Shown here: in pieces, positions 1 through 8,620 of the stretch
Layout: each line of letters opens with the position of its first letter
How positions within the stretch are numbered: position 1 is the stretch's first letter
Assembly: GCA_944392755.1 (NCBI GenBank)
Contig: CALXXT010000048.1
Coordinates: forward strand, 1-35,887
Length of the DNA: 35,887 nucleotides
Direction of reading: 5' to 3'
Source: an uncultured Sutterella sp.
GTDB lineage: Bacteria; Pseudomonadota; Gammaproteobacteria; Burkholderiales; Burkholderiaceae_F
Position numbers and translations under genes: made by a program
Notes under the pieces: model-generated
The model's database searches: none
Seen by the model: the letters and a program-made list of their open reading frames with translations, nothing else
Told to the model about the DNA's origin: nothing

Positions 1-127
1 TGGCGACAACATCACGATGACCGTGAAGCTGATCTGCCCGATCGCCATGGAACAGGGTCTGCGCTTCGCCATCCGCGAAGGCGGCCACACGGTCGGCGCC
101 GGCGTCGTCTCCGAAATCATCGAATAA
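1..127 (+). CDS. tuf: Elongation factor Tu, C-terminal end (partial)
   Basis: Only the last 41 residues and the stop codon are present; the gene begins before the window. The visible end, with the segments [17 protein letters not shown] and TVGAGVV, is the beta-barrel domain 3 of EF-Tu, the GTPase that brings aminoacyl-tRNA to the ribosome. Its position directly before rpsJ is the normal str-S10 junction in proteobacteria. A strong terminator follows at 174-213. The family call is near certain; which tuf copy this is cannot be told. Confidence 0.97.
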   Translation, partial: GDNITMTVKLICPIAMEQGLRFAIREGGHTVGAGVVSEIIE

Positions 128-163
128 GCGGCTTTTCTCTAGAGAAAAAGTAGCGATTTCAGC

Positions 164-193
164 TTGATTTCACGAGGGAGCGGGGTTTATACT
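164..193 (+). promoter_or_regulatory. Sigma70-like promoter for the S10 block, inside the tuf terminator
   Basis: TTGATT at 164-169 (4/6 to TTGACA) and TATACT at 188-193 (5/6 to TATAAT) are separated by 18 nt. Transcription would begin near 200, in the descending arm of the tuf terminator, leaving a short leader of about 39 nt before rpsJ. That leader is too short to hold the long structured S10 leader through which L4 acts in E. coli. Confidence 0.55.
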
Positions 194-213
194 CCGCTCC
201 CTCTGTTCTTTTT
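174..213 (+). terminator. Intrinsic terminator after tuf
   Basis: A perfect 10-bp stem (174-183 with 194-203, arm GAGGGAGCGG) is followed by a T-rich tract, TGTTCTTTTT, at 204-213. This is a textbook rho-independent terminator for the upstream str/tuf operon. The loop (184-193) contains TATACT, which is also the -10 element of the likely rpsJ promoter, so terminator and promoter share the same bases. Confidence 0.8.
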
Positions 214-238
214 AATCGTTCTTTTTAAGGAAAACGAA

Positions 239-550
239 ATGCAGTCTCAGCGCATTCGCATTCGCCTCAAGGCGTACGACTACAAGCTCATCGATCAGTC
301 CGCTCTCGAAATCGTCGATACGGCCAAGCGCACGGGCGCCGTTGTTCGCGGTCCGGTTCCGCTTCCCACGCGCATCCAGCGCTTCGACATCCTCCGCTCG
401 CCGCACGTCAACAAGACGAGCCGCGATCAGCTCGAAATCCGCACGCACCAGCGCCTGATGGACATCGTTGATCCGACGGACAAGACCGTTGACGCGCTCA
501 TGAAGCTCGACCTGCCGGCTGGCGTCGACGTCAAGATCAAGGTCCAGTAA
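239..550 (+). CDS. rpsJ: 30S ribosomal protein S10 (NusE)
   Basis: This 103-residue protein has the standard S10 length. It carries the family segment [19 protein letters not shown] and ends in DVKIKVQ. S10 sits in the 30S head and also acts as NusE in transcription antitermination with NusB. The ATG at 239 is chosen over an in-frame codon at 164 because it follows AAGG (227-230) at 8 nt and gives the family length. It is the first gene of the S10 block. A 172-nt gap to rplC, longer than other gaps in the block, contains a possible internal promoter and two hairpins. Confidence 0.98.
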   Translation: MQSQRIRIRLKAYDYKLIDQSALEIVDTAKRTGAVVRGPVPLPTRIQRFDILRSPHVNKTSRDQLEIRTHQRLMDIVDPTDKTVDALMKLDLPAGVDVKIKVQ

Positions 551-590
551 TCGGAAAGAGCGGCCGCAGCAAAAAATTCAGCAAAATCAG

Positions 591-619
591 TTGCGGGAAG
601 GTTGCGGCAACTCTAAAAT
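591..619 (+). promoter_or_regulatory. Possible internal promoter before rplC, overlapped by an inverted repeat
   Basis: TTGCGG (591-596, 3/6) and TAAAAT (614-619, 5/6) are separated by 17 nt. The arms AGTTGC (589-594) and GCAACT (607-612) form an inverted repeat that covers the -35 and ends just before the -10. The -35 match is weak, so this is only a candidate. It would let rplC onward be transcribed independently of rpsJ. Confidence 0.35.
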
Positions 620-690
620 CGAATTTTTGTGCCTTGCTAGGGGCCATCTCGCCTTTTTAGAGTAGCCCTGAGGCATTTTTGTAAAACGGT

Positions 691-710
691 CCCGGCCAAT
701 CGCAGCCGGG
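691..710 (+). promoter_or_regulatory. Hairpin directly upstream of the rplC ribosome-binding site
   Basis: CCCGGC (691-696) pairs with GCCGGG (705-710) around an 8-nt loop. The stem ends 2 nt before the Shine-Dalgarno GGAG at 713-716. There is no T-run, so it is not a terminator. It could influence ribosome access to rplC or stabilise the RNA end; no function is proven. Confidence 0.4.
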
Positions 711-722
711 GTGGAGAAAACA

Positions 723-1367
723 ATGAGTGATAAGCTCGGCCTCGTCGGTCGCAAGATCGGCATGACGCGTATTTTCACGGAGGATGGCGTTTCCATCCCC
801 GTGACCGTGCTCGACGTGTCGAACAACCGTGTCACGATGGTGAAGACGGAAGAAACCGACGGCTACAATGCCATTCAAGTCGCGTTCGGCTCCAAGAAGC
901 CGTCGCGCGTGAGCAAGCCCCTCGCGGGACACTACGCCAAGGCGGGTGTTGAAGCGGGCAGCATGCTCAAGGAATTCCATGTTGAAGCGGAGAAGATTGC
1001 CGAATTCAAGCCCGGCATGACGCTCTCCTGCGAAATGTTCACGGAAGGCCAGCTGGTCGACGTGACCGGCACGACCATCGGTAAGGGTTTTGCCGGCGCC
1101 ATCAAGCGTCACCACTTCTCGTCGAACCGCGCCTCGCACGGTAACTCCGTGACGACGAACGCCCCTGGCTCCATCGGTAACCGCCAGGATCCGGGCCGCG
1201 TGTTCCCCGGCAAGCGCATGGCTGGTCATCTGGGCGACGTGCAGCGCACGACGCAGAACCTCCTTGTCGCTCGCGTCGACAAGGAACGTCAGCTGCTGCT
1301 GGTTCGCGGTGCAGTCCCCGGCGCCAAGGGCGGCGAAGTGATTGTTCGTCCGGCTGTTAAGGCGTAA
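723..1367 (+). CDS. rplC: 50S ribosomal protein L3
   Basis: 214 residues, starting [16 protein letters not shown], the conserved L3 N-terminus. L3 nucleates 50S assembly and reaches the peptidyl-transferase centre through a long loop. The loop segment [20 protein letters not shown] (about residues 145-164) is present, including a Gln in the segment that PrmB methylates in E. coli. The ATG at 723 follows GGAG at 713-716; an in-frame GTG at 711 overlaps that site and is less likely. Eleven nt separate it from rplD. Confidence 0.98.
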   Translation: MSDKLGLVGRKIGMTRIFTEDGVSIPVTVLDVSNNRVTMVKTEETDGYNAIQVAFGSKKPSRVSKPLAGHYAKAGVEAGSMLKEFHVEAEKIAEFKPGMTLSCEMFTEGQLVDVTGTTIGKGFAGAIKRHHFSSNRASHGNSVTTNAPGSIGNRQDPGRVFPGKRMAGHLGDVQRTTQNLLVARVDKERQLLLVRGAVPGAKGGEVIVRPAVKA

Positions 1368-1378
1368 GGAGCAAAACC

Positions 1379-1999
1379 ATGGAATTGAATATCCTGAACG
1401 AACAGGGCAAGACGGTTGAAGCCGCTGACGCTGTGTTCGGTCGTGAATACAACGAAGCCCTGGTGCACCAGATTGTCGTCGCGTACCAGGCGAATGCTCG
1501 CCTCGGCACCCGCGCTCAGCTCAATCGCCGCGACGTGCATCACTCCACGAAGAAGCCCTGGCGCCAGAAGGGCACGGGGCGCGCCCGTTCGGGCATGACG
1601 TCCTCGCCGGTGTGGCGTGGTGGCGGTCGTACGTTCCCGAATTCGCCCGACGAAAACTTCAGCCAGAAGGTCAACAAGAAGATGTATCGCGCTGCGATGG
1701 CTTCGATCTACTCGAAGCTCGTTGCCGACGAACGTCTGGTGGCTGTGGAAACGATCAAGGCTGAACTGCCGAAGACGAAGGCCTTCGCCGATCAGCTGAA
1801 GGCTCTCGGCCTCAACGACCGTACGCTCATCATCGTGGGCGAAAACGAATACGACGAAAACATCAATCTTGCTTCGCGCAATCTGAAGGATGTGCTCGTT
1901 GTCACGCCGCGTTACGCGGATCCGCTCTGCCTGATCTACTTCGATAAGATCGTGGTGACCAAGGCTGCTGTGGCTCAGATCGAGGAGATGCTGGCATGA
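1379..1999 (+). CDS. rplD: 50S ribosomal protein L4
   Basis: 206 residues, standard for L4. The internal loop with [19 protein letters not shown] (about residues 47-65) is the long extension that lines the peptide exit tunnel. Start codon 1379 follows AAGGAG at 1366-1371. The stop overlaps the rplW start (ATGA, 1996-1999), so the two are translationally coupled. In E. coli L4 represses its own operon through the S10 leader; no equivalent long leader is visible here, so that mode of control is unlikely in this organism (inference). Confidence 0.98.
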   Translation: MELNILNEQGKTVEAADAVFGREYNEALVHQIVVAYQANARLGTRAQLNRRDVHHSTKKPWRQKGTGRARSGMTSSPVWRGGGRTFPNSPDENFSQKVNKKMYRAAMASIYSKLVADERLVAVETIKAELPKTKAFADQLKALGLNDRTLIIVGENEYDENINLASRNLKDVLVVTPRYADPLCLIYFDKIVVTKAAVAQIEEMLA

Positions 2000-2295
2000 A
2001 TCAGGAACGTCTGATGAAGGTGCTCGTTGCCCCCATCGTCTCGGAAAAGAGCACGATGATCGGCGAAAAGCACAACCAAATTTCTTTCGTTGTCGTTCCT
2101 GACGCAACGAAGAACGAGGTCAAGGCTGCTGTTGAACTGCTCTTCAAGGTGCAGGTCAGCTCCGTTCAAATTCTGAATCTCAAGGGCAAGCAGAAGCGCT
2201 TCGGCCGCTTCCCGGGCAAGCGCAACGACGTGCGCAAGGCCTACGTGACGCTCGCCAAGGGTTCGGAAATCAACTTCGAACAAGAGGTGATGTAA
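1996..2295 (+). CDS. rplW: 50S ribosomal protein L23
   Basis: 99 residues beginning [19 protein letters not shown], with the L23 core (V/I)SEK(S/T) and the basic stretch [16 protein letters not shown] near residue 58. L23 is at the tunnel exit and is the docking site for trigger factor and SRP. It overlaps rplD by 4 nt at its start, and its stop shares one base with the rplB ATG (TAATG), a sign of tight coupling. Confidence 0.98.
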   Translation: MNQERLMKVLVAPIVSEKSTMIGEKHNQISFVVVPDATKNEVKAAVELLFKVQVSSVQILNLKGKQKRFGRFPGKRNDVRKAYVTLAKGSEINFEQEVM

Positions 2296-3122
2296 TGGCT
2301 CTCGTTAAACTCAAGCCGACGTCTCCGGGTCGCCGCCACGCGGTTAAGGTTGTCAATGCGGAGCTCCACAAGGGTAAGCCGTGGGCTGCGCTGGTTGAAA
2401 AGAAGAACCGTGGTTGCGGCCGCAACAACAACGGCCACATCACGTGCCGTCACAAGGGCGGCGGTGCGAAGCGCGCCTATCGCATCATCGACTTCAAGCG
2501 CCTGAAGGACGGCGTGCCGGCTCGCGTCGAACGCATCGAATACGATCCGAACCGCTCCGCGAACATTGCGCTCGTTCTCTACGCCGACGGCGAACGCTGC
2601 TACATCATCGCCCCGAAGGGTCTGCAGGTTGGCCAGGAAATCATGAACGGCCCGGAATCGCCGATCAAGGTTGGCAACACCCTGCCGCTCCGTAACATTC
2701 CGGTCGGTTCGACGATTCACTGCATCGAACTCCTGCCGGGTAAGGGCGCCCAGCTCGTCCGTGCGGCCGGTGCTTTTGCTCAGCTGATTGCCCGTGAAGG
2801 CGAGTACGCCCAGATTCGTCTGCGCTCCGGCGAAGTTCGCCGCGTGCTGATCGAATGCCGTGCCACGATCGGCACGGTCGGCAACGAAGAAAACAGCCTG
2901 CGTGAACTCGGCAAGGCCGGCGCCAAGCGTTGGCGCGGCATCCGTCCGACGGTTCGCGGCGTGGCGATGAACCCGATCGACCATCCGCACGGCGGTGGTG
3001 AAGGCAAGACGGGCACGGGTCGTGCTCCGGTCACGCCGTGGGGTCAGCTCACGAAGGGCTATCGTACCCGCAACAGCAAGCGCACCGATTCCATGATCGT
3101 GTCGCGTCGTTACCGCAAGTAA
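2295..3122 (+). CDS. rplB: 50S ribosomal protein L2
   Basis: 275 residues, full length for L2. The signature [20 protein letters not shown] near the C-terminus carries the conserved His next to the peptidyl-transferase centre. The N-terminal part has the usual [15 protein letters not shown] motif (about residues 54-68). L2 helps bring the subunits together. The start overlaps the rplW stop by one base; rpsS follows after 12 nt. Confidence 0.98.
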   Translation: MALVKLKPTSPGRRHAVKVVNAELHKGKPWAALVEKKNRGCGRNNNGHITCRHKGGGAKRAYRIIDFKRLKDGVPARVERIEYDPNRSANIALVLYADGERCYIIAPKGLQVGQEIMNGPESPIKVGNTLPLRNIPVGSTIHCIELLPGKGAQLVRAAGAFAQLIAREGEYAQIRLRSGEVRRVLIECRATIGTVGNEENSLRELGKAGAKRWRGIRPTVRGVAMNPIDHPHGGGEGKTGTGRAPVTPWGQLTKGYRTRNSKRTDSMIVSRRYRK

Positions 3123-3134
3123 GGGGGGCCTTGA

Positions 3135-3413
3135 ATGTCTCGCTCTTTGAAGAAAGGCCCGTTTGTTGACGGGCACCTCATGAAGAAGGTTGAAGCCGCC
3201 CAGGCGAGCCGCGACAAGCGCCCGCTCAAGACCTGGTCGCGTCGTTCCACGATCCTGCCCGAATTCATCGGCCTGACGATCGCGGTTCACAATGGCCGTC
3301 AGCACGTGCCGGTTTACATCAACGAAAACATGGTGGGTCACAAGCTCGGTGAATTTGCGCACACGCGCACGTTCAAGGGCCATGCCGCCGGCGACAAGAA
3401 GGTGGTGAAGTAA
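3135..3413 (+). CDS. rpsS: 30S ribosomal protein S19
   Basis: 92 residues with the expected start [18 protein letters not shown] and the C-terminal signature [18 protein letters not shown]19 pairs with S13 in the 30S head near the A-site tRNA. It is preceded by AAGGGGGG-like purine sequence at 3119-3127 that serves as ribosome-binding site. Its stop codon is immediately followed by the rplV ATG with no intervening base. Confidence 0.98.
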   Translation: MSRSLKKGPFVDGHLMKKVEAAQASRDKRPLKTWSRRSTILPEFIGLTIAVHNGRQHVPVYINENMVGHKLGEFAHTRTFKGHAAGDKKVVK

Positions 3414-3755
3414 ATGGAAACTACTGCTATTGTTCGTGGCGTTCGTCTTTCTGCTCAGAAGGGCCGTCTGGTGGCTGATCTCGTCCGCGGCAAGCCCGTG
3501 GACAAGGCTCTCGCCATTCTGACGTTCACGCAGAAGCGCGCTGCTGGAATCATCAAGAAGGCTCTGGAAAGCGCCATTGCCAACGCGGAACACAACGACG
3601 GCGCCGACATCGACACGCTCGTCGTCACGAAGATCCACGTTGAAAAGGCGGCTACGCTTCGCCGTTTCGCTGCCCGCGCCAAGGGCCGCGGCACGCGCAT
3701 CAACAAGCAGACGAGCCACATCTACATCACCGTCGGTGACGGCGAAAGCAAATAA
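3414..3755 (+). CDS. rplV: 50S ribosomal protein L22
   Basis: 113 residues, normal for L22. The N-terminus [20 protein letters not shown] and the C-terminal hairpin segment [19 protein letters not shown] are diagnostic. The hairpin lines the exit tunnel and is where macrolide resistance changes occur in other species; nothing unusual is seen here. The ATG abuts the rpsS stop, so its Shine-Dalgarno (AAGGTGG, near 3399-3405) lies inside rpsS. Confidence 0.98.
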   Translation: METTAIVRGVRLSAQKGRLVADLVRGKPVDKALAILTFTQKRAAGIIKKALESAIANAEHNDGADIDTLVVTKIHVEKAATLRRFAARAKGRGTRINKQTSHIYITVGDGESK

Positions 3756-3766
3756 GGTGAACTACC

Positions 3767-4552
3767 ATGGGTCAGAAAATTAATCCCACCGGCTTCCGTC
3801 TCCCCGTGACGCGCGACTGGACGTCGCGCTGGTACGCCGACGGCCGTGACTACCCGTCCACGCTGCACGAAGATCTGAAGGTCCGCAACTTCCTGCTGAA
3901 GAAGCTTCGTAACGCCAGCGTGAGCCGCATTCTCATCGAACGTCCGGCGAACAACGCCCGCATCACGATCTTCACGGCTCGTCCGGGCATCGTGATCGGC
4001 CGTCAGGGTGCCGACATCGAAGCGCTTAAGGCGGAAGTTCAGAAGATGATGGGCGTGCCCGTTCACGTCAACATCGAAGAAGTTCGTCGTCCCGACATCG
4101 ACGCTCAGCTGATCGCCGACAACATTACGCAGCAGCTCGAAAAGCGCGTGATGTTCCGCCGCGCGATGAAGCGCGCCATGCAGAACGCCATGCGTCAGGG
4201 CGCCCTGGGCATCAAGATCATGTCGTCCGGCCGTCTGAACGGCGCCGACATCGCGCGTGCCGAATGGTACCGCGAAGGCCGTGTTCCGCTTCAGACGCTG
4301 CGCGCCAACATCGCCTACGGCTTCTCCGAAGCCAAGACGACGTACGGCGTGGTCGGCGTCAAGGTCTGGGTCTACAAGGGTGACAATCTTGGTACGGCCG
4401 AAGCTCAGGAAGCGCCGGCTCCCCGTGAAGAACGCCGTGGCCGCCGTTCGGACCGTGCAGGCAAGCCTGCGTCGCGCCGCAACAGCAGCCGCCGTACCGA
4501 TGCTAAGCACGACCGCGCTGCTCAGCAGCCGGCCGCTAAGGACGGAGAATAA
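3767..4552 (+). CDS. rpsC: 30S ribosomal protein S3 with a basic C-terminal extension
   Basis: 261 residues against about 233 in E. coli. The N-terminal KH domain includes [13 protein letters not shown] (about residues 73-85, GxxG core), and the C-terminal S3 domain runs to about residue 212 ([12 protein letters not shown]). The last 45 or so residues are low-complexity, rich in Arg, Ser, Ala and Lys. S3 is at the mRNA entry channel and has helicase activity with S4 and S5. The tail length varies in this family. rplP follows after 2 nt. Confidence 0.98.
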   Translation: MGQKINPTGFRLPVTRDWTSRWYADGRDYPSTLHEDLKVRNFLLKKLRNASVSRILIERPANNARITIFTARPGIVIGRQGADIEALKAEVQKMMGVPVHVNIEEVRRPDIDAQLIADNITQQLEKRVMFRRAMKRAMQNAMRQGALGIKIMSSGRLNGADIARAEWYREGRVPLQTLRANIAYGFSEAKTTYGVVGVKVWVYKGDNLGTAEAQEAPAPREERRGRRSDRAGKPASRRNSSRRTDAKHDRAAQQPAAKDGE

Positions 4553-4554
4553 CG

Positions 4555-4971
4555 ATGTTGCAGCCTAATCGTCGTAAATACCGCAAGGATCAGAAGGGCC
4601 GCAACTACGGCCTGGCGACCCGCGGTGCCAACGTTTCGTTCGGCGAATTCGGTCTCAAGACGCTGGAACGCGGCCGCATTACGGCCCGCCAGATCGAAGC
4701 CGCTCGTCGAGCCATCACCCGCCACATCAAGCGCGGCGGCCGTGTGTGGATTCGCATTTTCCCGGACAAGCCGATTTCTCAGAAGCCGGCCGAAGTTCGT
4801 ATGGGTAACGGTAAAGGCAATCCTGAGTACTGGGTTGCTCTGGTTCAGCCGGGCCGTGTCCTTTACGAAATGGACGGCGTTGATGAAGCGCTTGCGCGTG
4901 AAGCTTTTGCGCTTGCCGCGGCCAAGCTGCCGGTCAAGACGACGTTTGTCGTTCGCCAGATCGGCATGTAA
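4555..4971 (+). CDS. rplP: 50S ribosomal protein L16
   Basis: 138 residues with [20 protein letters not shown] at the start and the conserved [13 protein letters not shown] segment (about residues 83-95). It also has the [14 protein letters not shown] block that includes an Arg hydroxylated by YcfD/RoxA in E. coli. L16 shapes the A-site entry of the 50S. GGAG (4545-4548) provides the ribosome-binding site within the end of rpsC. Confidence 0.98.
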   Translation: MLQPNRRKYRKDQKGRNYGLATRGANVSFGEFGLKTLERGRITARQIEAARRAITRHIKRGGRVWIRIFPDKPISQKPAEVRMGNGKGNPEYWVALVQPGRVLYEMDGVDEALAREAFALAAAKLPVKTTFVVRQIGM

Positions 4972-4987
4972 TTAAGGAGTCACGGAC

Positions 4988-5182
4988 ATGAACGCTAAGG
5001 AACTGCGCGCCAAGGACGTGGCCGCACTGAACAATGAGCTGCAGGAACTTCTGAAGACGCACTTCAAGCTGCGCATGCAGAAGGCCACCCAGCAGCTTCA
5101 GAACACGGCTGCGCTGCGTAAGACGCGTCGCGATATCGCGCGCGTTCGCACCATCCTCACGGAAAAGGCGACGACGAAATGA
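4988..5182 (+). CDS. rpmC: 50S ribosomal protein L29
   Basis: 64 residues, an all-helical small protein starting [20 protein letters not shown] and containing the family motif [14 protein letters not shown]29 sits near the tunnel exit beside L23. AAGGAG at 4974-4979 precedes the ATG. Its stop overlaps the rpsQ start (ATGA, 5179-5182). Confidence 0.97.
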   Translation: MNAKELRAKDVAALNNELQELLKTHFKLRMQKATQQLQNTAALRKTRRDIARVRTILTEKATTK

Positions 5183-5448
5183 CGGAACAGACCACTGAAA
5201 AGCTGACCCGCACCCTTCAGGGTACGGTCACCAGCGCCAAGATGGAGAAGACGGTGACGGTCCTTGTTGAACGCAAGGTCAAGCACCCGCTCTACGGCAA
5301 GTACGTCGTCAAGAGCAAGAAGTATCATGCTCATGACGAACTCGGTTGCGGCGAAGGCGACAAGGTTGAAATCGCGGAAGGCCGTCCGATGTCCAAGACC
5401 AAGTCTTGGGTCGTGACGAAGATCCTCGAAAAGGCCGTTGTCCTCTAA
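5179..5448 (+). CDS. rpsQ: 30S ribosomal protein S17
   Basis: 89 residues with the S17 core [19 protein letters not shown] and [20 protein letters not shown]17 binds 16S rRNA early in 30S assembly. It overlaps rpmC by 4 nt and is the last gene of the S10 block: a 241-nt gap with its own promoter separates it from rplN. No clear intrinsic terminator follows, so some read-through into the spc block is likely. Confidence 0.97.
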   Translation: MTEQTTEKLTRTLQGTVTSAKMEKTVTVLVERKVKHPLYGKYVVKSKKYHAHDELGCGEGDKVEIAEGRPMSKTKSWVVTKILEKAVVL

Positions 5449-5482
5449 GTCGGACCTCTGCGAAAAAAAATCGCGGATTCGC

Positions 5483-5512
5483 TTGCAACCATTCCGAGTG
5501 ATCGGATATAGT
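5483..5512 (+). promoter_or_regulatory. Likely spc promoter
   Basis: TTGCAA (5483-5488, 4/6) and TATAGT (5507-5512, 5/6) with an 18-nt spacer sit 178 nt before rplN. E. coli also has the spc promoter in the S17-L14 gap, which supports the call. GCAAC (5485-5489) and GTTGC (5511-5515) form a short inverted repeat touching both hexamers. Transcription would begin near 5519, giving a leader of about 170 nt. Confidence 0.55.
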
Positions 5513-5521
5513 TGCGAGCTG

Positions 5522-5643
5522 TCGCCCGGAATTCCCAGGTGGTGTTCCGGGCGATGCATTTCTGGGGTGGAGATTGACCCGTTTTCACTGGTGAATGCCG
5601 GTCGGGGGCGGGATCGCTCGCATCCTTCCTTCCCGAAAACGGG
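5522..5643 (+). promoter_or_regulatory. Structured leader of the rplN (spc) transcript
   Basis: Just after the predicted start, a perfect 10-bp stem forms between 5522-5531 (TCGCCCGGAA) and 5545-5554 with a 13-nt loop. Downstream, CCCGTTTTC (5578-5586) pairs with GAAAACGGG (5635-5643) across 48 nt. Neither is followed by a T-run. I do not recognise a known riboswitch or ribosomal-protein leader in this region; it is a candidate cis-regulatory or stabilising RNA. Confidence 0.45.
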
Positions 5644-5689
5644 ACCAATACTATCCACCATTGTGGAATAAGTTGGGAATTTTTAAACC

Positions 5690-6058
5690 ATGATTCAGAT
5701 GCAAAGCCGACTGGACGTCGCCGACAATACCGGCGCTCGTTCAGTGATGTGTATCAAGGTGTTGGGCGGCTCCAAGCGCCGTTACGCCAACATCGGCGAC
5801 GTCATCAAGGTGACTGTCAAGGAAGCGGCTCCTCGCGGCCGCGTGAAGAAGGGCGAAGTCTACAACGCCGTCGTTGTGCGCACCGCGCACGGCGTTCGTC
5901 GCGCAGACGGTTCGAAGATTTCGTTTGACGGCAACGCCGCCGTTCTCCTCAACAACAAGCTCGAGCCGATCGGCACCCGCATTTTCGGGCCGGTGACGCG
6001 TGAACTTCGTACCGAACAGTTCATGAAGATCGTTTCGCTCGCGCCCGAAGTGATTTAA
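5690..6058 (+). CDS. rplN: 50S ribosomal protein L14
   Basis: 122 residues with [27 protein letters not shown], the universal L14 start, and the [17 protein letters not shown] block. L14 forms intersubunit bridges and contacts L19. The ATG at 5690 has only a weak ribosome-binding site (GGGAA, 5675-5679, 10 nt away), unusual for such a highly expressed gene and worth considering with the structured leader. It is the first gene of the spc block; rplX follows after 13 nt. Confidence 0.98.
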   Translation: MIQMQSRLDVADNTGARSVMCIKVLGGSKRRYANIGDVIKVTVKEAAPRGRVKKGEVYNAVVVRTAHGVRRADGSKISFDGNAAVLLNNKLEPIGTRIFGPVTRELRTEQFMKIVSLAPEVI

Positions 6059-6071
6059 TTGAGGAGTCAAA

Positions 6072-6395
6072 ATGCAGCGTATCCGTAAGGGCGACGAAGT
6101 CGTCGTCATCGCCGGTCGCGACAAGGGCGTGAAGGGCACGGTCCTTTCCCGCGTCGACGACCGTCATGTGATCGTTGAAGGCGTCAACGTCGTCAAGAAG
6201 ACGGTTCGTCCGAACCCGATGGCCGGCATCGAAGGCGGCATCGTTGACAAGACCCTTCCGATCGACCAGTCGAATCTCATGCTCGTCAACCCGGAAACGG
6301 GTAAGGGCGACCGCGTCGGCTTCAAGGAAGTCGACGGCAAGAAGGTTCGCGTGTTTAAGTCGAACGGCGCCGTTGTCGGTGCCAAGGCCGAATGA
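6072..6395 (+). CDS. rplX: 50S ribosomal protein L24
   Basis: 107 residues. A KOW domain at the N-terminus ([20 protein letters not shown]) is followed by the [14 protein letters not shown] block. L24 is one of the two assembly-initiator proteins of the 50S. GAGGAG at 6061-6066 precedes the ATG. The TGA stop lies in an ATGA at 6392-6395, but the rplE start is placed 9 nt further on. Confidence 0.97.
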   Translation: MQRIRKGDEVVVIAGRDKGVKGTVLSRVDDRHVIVEGVNVVKKTVRPNPMAGIEGGIVDKTLPIDQSNLMLVNPETGKGDRVGFKEVDGKKVRVFKSNGAVVGAKAE

Positions 6396-6403
6396 GGGTG
6401 ATG

Positions 6404-6943
6404 ATGTCTCGTTTTGGTACTCTTTATCACGACACCATTGTCCCCGAACTCATGAAGAAGTTCGGCTACAAGACTGTCATGCAGGTTCCTCGCATCACCA
6501 AGATCACGCTCAACATGGGCGTCGGTGAAGCGGTCAACGACAAGAAGCTGATTGAAAACGCCGTGGGCGACATGACGAAGATCGCCGGTCAGAAGCCGGT
6601 CGTCACGCGCACCCGCAAGGCCATCGCCAACTTCAAGATTCGTGAAAACATGCCGATCGGCTGCATGGTCACGCTTCGCGGCGAACGCATGTACGACTTC
6701 CTCGACCGCCTGGTCACGATCGCCTTCCCGCGCGTTCGCGACTTCCGCGGCGTTTCTGGTCGTGCGTTTGACGGCCGTGGCAACTACAACATCGGCCTGA
6801 AGGAACAGATCATCTTCCCGGAAATCGAATACGACAAGATCGATGCGATTCGCGGGATGAACATTTCGATTACCACGACGGCGAAGACTGACGAAGAAGC
6901 CAAGGCGCTTCTTCAGGGCTTTAACTTCCCGTTCCGCAACTGA
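6404..6943 (+). CDS. rplE: 50S ribosomal protein L5
   Basis: 179 residues, the same length as in E. coli, when begun at the ATG at 6404 ([20 protein letters not shown]). In-frame ATGs at 6392 and 6401 exist; the purine run GAGGG (6394-6398) acts best as ribosome-binding site for 6404, and family alignment favours the short form. L5 binds 5S rRNA with L18 and contacts P-site tRNA. The [20 protein letters not shown] segment is diagnostic. rpsN follows after 11 nt. Confidence 0.96.
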   Translation: MSRFGTLYHDTIVPELMKKFGYKTVMQVPRITKITLNMGVGEAVNDKKLIENAVGDMTKIAGQKPVVTRTRKAIANFKIRENMPIGCMVTLRGERMYDFLDRLVTIAFPRVRDFRGVSGRAFDGRGNYNIGLKEQIIFPEIEYDKIDAIRGMNISITTTAKTDEEAKALLQGFNFPFRN

Positions 6944-6954
6944 GGTAGACGCAA

Positions 6955-7260
6955 ATGGCAAAACTTGCTCTCATTAACCGCGAAGCCAAGCGCCGCGCCA
7001 TGGTGGCCAAGTTCGCGGCCAAGCGCGCCGCCCTCAAGGCAATTATTAACGACGCTACCCGCTCGATGGATGAACGCCTCGATGCGCGTGCCAAGCTCGA
7101 AAAGCTGCCGCGCAATGCGAGCCCGGTTCGCCTGCGCAACCGTTGCGCGATCACGGGTCGTCCCCGTGGCAACTTCCGCAAGTTCGGTCTTTGCCGCGAG
7201 ATGATTCGCGATGCCGCTATGCGTGGTGATATTCCTGGCCTTATGAAGGCCAGCTGGTAA
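6955..7260 (+). CDS. rpsN: 30S ribosomal protein S14, long zinc-free form
   Basis: 101 residues starting [20 protein letters not shown] with [22 protein letters not shown] at about residues 60-81. The length and the absence of paired CxxC motifs show the long, zinc-independent S14 paralogue typical of proteobacteria. It sits in the 30S head near S3 and S10. Flanked closely by rplE and rpsH. Confidence 0.97.
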   Translation: MAKLALINREAKRRAMVAKFAAKRAALKAIINDATRSMDERLDARAKLEKLPRNASPVRLRNRCAITGRPRGNFRKFGLCREMIRDAAMRGDIPGLMKASW

Positions 7261-7277
7261 GCGAGGAGATTACGACA

Positions 7278-7673
7278 ATGAGTATGAGTGATCCGATCGC
7301 CGACATGCTGACCCGTATCCGCAACGGGCAGATGGTCGATAAGGCCGAAGTGGCCATGCCTTCCTCCAAGCTGAAGGTTGCCATTGCCAAGGTCCTTAAA
7401 GACGAAGGCTACATTGAAAATTTTGAAGTTGCGTCCGAGTCCGGCAAGCCCGAACTCCACGTCACGCTCAAGTACTACGCTGGGCGTCCCGTGATCGAAC
7501 GCCTCGAGCGCGTTTCGCGCCCCGGCCTGCGCATCTACAAGTCCCACGACAACATCCCCCAGGTGATGAACGGTCTCGGCATCGCGATCGTTTCGACGCC
7601 GAAGGGTGTGATGACCGACCGTGCGGCCCGCGCTGCCGGCGTCGGTGGCGAAGTTCTGTGCTACGTCGCCTAA
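7278..7673 (+). CDS. rpsH: 30S ribosomal protein S8
   Basis: 131 residues with [18 protein letters not shown] and the C-terminal signature [22 protein letters not shown]8 is a primary binder of the 16S central domain and in E. coli represses the spc operon by binding mRNA near rplE. The ATG at 7278 follows GAGGAG (7263-7268) at 9 nt and matches betaproteobacterial S8 starts; a second ATG at 7284 is less likely. Confidence 0.97.
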   Translation: MSMSDPIADMLTRIRNGQMVDKAEVAMPSSKLKVAIAKVLKDEGYIENFEVASESGKPELHVTLKYYAGRPVIERLERVSRPGLRIYKSHDNIPQVMNGLGIAIVSTPKGVMTDRAARAAGVGGEVLCYVA

Positions 7674-7688
7674 GCCGAGGAGTGAGAA

Positions 7689-8222
7689 ATGAGTCGTATT
7701 GCTAAGATCCCCGTCGCTGTCGTCAAGGGCGTCACCGTTACGTTGACGAACGACAACATTACGGTCAAGGGTCCGGTTGGTGAAGTTTCGATGCACATCC
7801 TCAAGGATGTCCGCGTCACGGAAGCCGACGGTCATCTGCACTTCGAACAGCTCGCGGAAACGCGTGAAGCCAATGCGAACGTCGGCACGATGCGCGCCCT
7901 CGTCAACGACATGGTCAAGGGCTGCTCCGTGGGCTTTGAAAAGCGCCTTGCGCTCGTCGGCGTGGGCTACCGTGCTCAGGCTCAGGGCGACAAGCTCAAC
8001 CTGACGCTCGGCTTCTCCCACCCTGTCGTTCACCAGATGCCGCACGGCATCAAGGTGGAAACGCCCTCCCAGACGGAAATCGTCATTAAGGGCGCTGACA
8101 AGCAGAAGGTTGGCCAGACGGCTGCTGAAATCCGCGCGTACCGCGCTCCCGAACCCTACAAGGGCAAGGGCGTTCGCTATGCCGACGAGCACGTCGTCAT
8201 CAAGGAAACCAAGAAGAAGTAA
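7689..8222 (+). CDS. rplF: 50S ribosomal protein L6
   Basis: 177 residues with two L6 domains. The start is [19 protein letters not shown] and the C-terminal signature is [14 protein letters not shown] (about residues 154-167). L6 lies near the sarcin-ricin loop, where elongation factors bind. AGGAG at 7679-7683 precedes the ATG. Nothing unusual is seen. Confidence 0.98.
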   Translation: MSRIAKIPVAVVKGVTVTLTNDNITVKGPVGEVSMHILKDVRVTEADGHLHFEQLAETREANANVGTMRALVNDMVKGCSVGFEKRLALVGVGYRAQAQGDKLNLTLGFSHPVVHQMPHGIKVETPSQTEIVIKGADKQKVGQTAAEIRAYRAPEPYKGKGVRYADEHVVIKETKKK

Positions 8223-8237
8223 TCGGGACGTTAGAAG

Positions 8238-8606
8238 ATGATCAACAAGAAACAAAGCCGCCTGCGCCGCGCTCGCGCCACGCGTGCTCGCATTCTGCTG
8301 CAGAAGGTCGATCGCCTGACGGTGCACCGTACCAATCTGCATATTTACGCCAGCATCATCTCGGCCGACAATGGCCGTACGCTGGTCTCGGCCTCGACGG
8401 TCGAACCGGAAGTCCGTGCGCAGCTCGCCACGGTGACCGGCCGTGGCGGCAACGTTGCCGCTGCCAAGATCGTTGGCGCTCGTCTCGCCGAGAAGGCGAA
8501 GGCTGCGGGAATTGAAACCTGCGCTTTCGACCGCTCTGGCTACCGTTACCACGGCCGTGTCGCCGCGCTTGCTGAAGCCGCGCGCGAAGCTGGCCTCAAG
8601 TTCTAA
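8238..8606 (+). CDS. rplR: 50S ribosomal protein L18
   Basis: 122 residues with the basic 5S rRNA-binding N-terminus ([19 protein letters not shown]) and the C-terminal [20 protein letters not shown] signature. L18 anchors 5S rRNA together with L5. Standard length and operon position between rplF and rpsE. Confidence 0.98.
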   Translation: MINKKQSRLRRARATRARILLQKVDRLTVHRTNLHIYASIISADNGRTLVSASTVEPEVRAQLATVTGRGGNVAAAKIVGARLAEKAKAAGIETCAFDRSGYRYHGRVAALAEAAREAGLKF

Positions 8607-8620
8607 ACAGGTGCTGGTAA

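Noticed and set aside
2241-3719. Open frame of about 490 codons on the - strand under rplB-rpsS-rplV
   Set aside because: Mirror frame of three certain ribosomal protein genes.
5574-5579. TTGACC as a second -35 before rplN
   Set aside because: No acceptable -10 lies 16-18 nt downstream.
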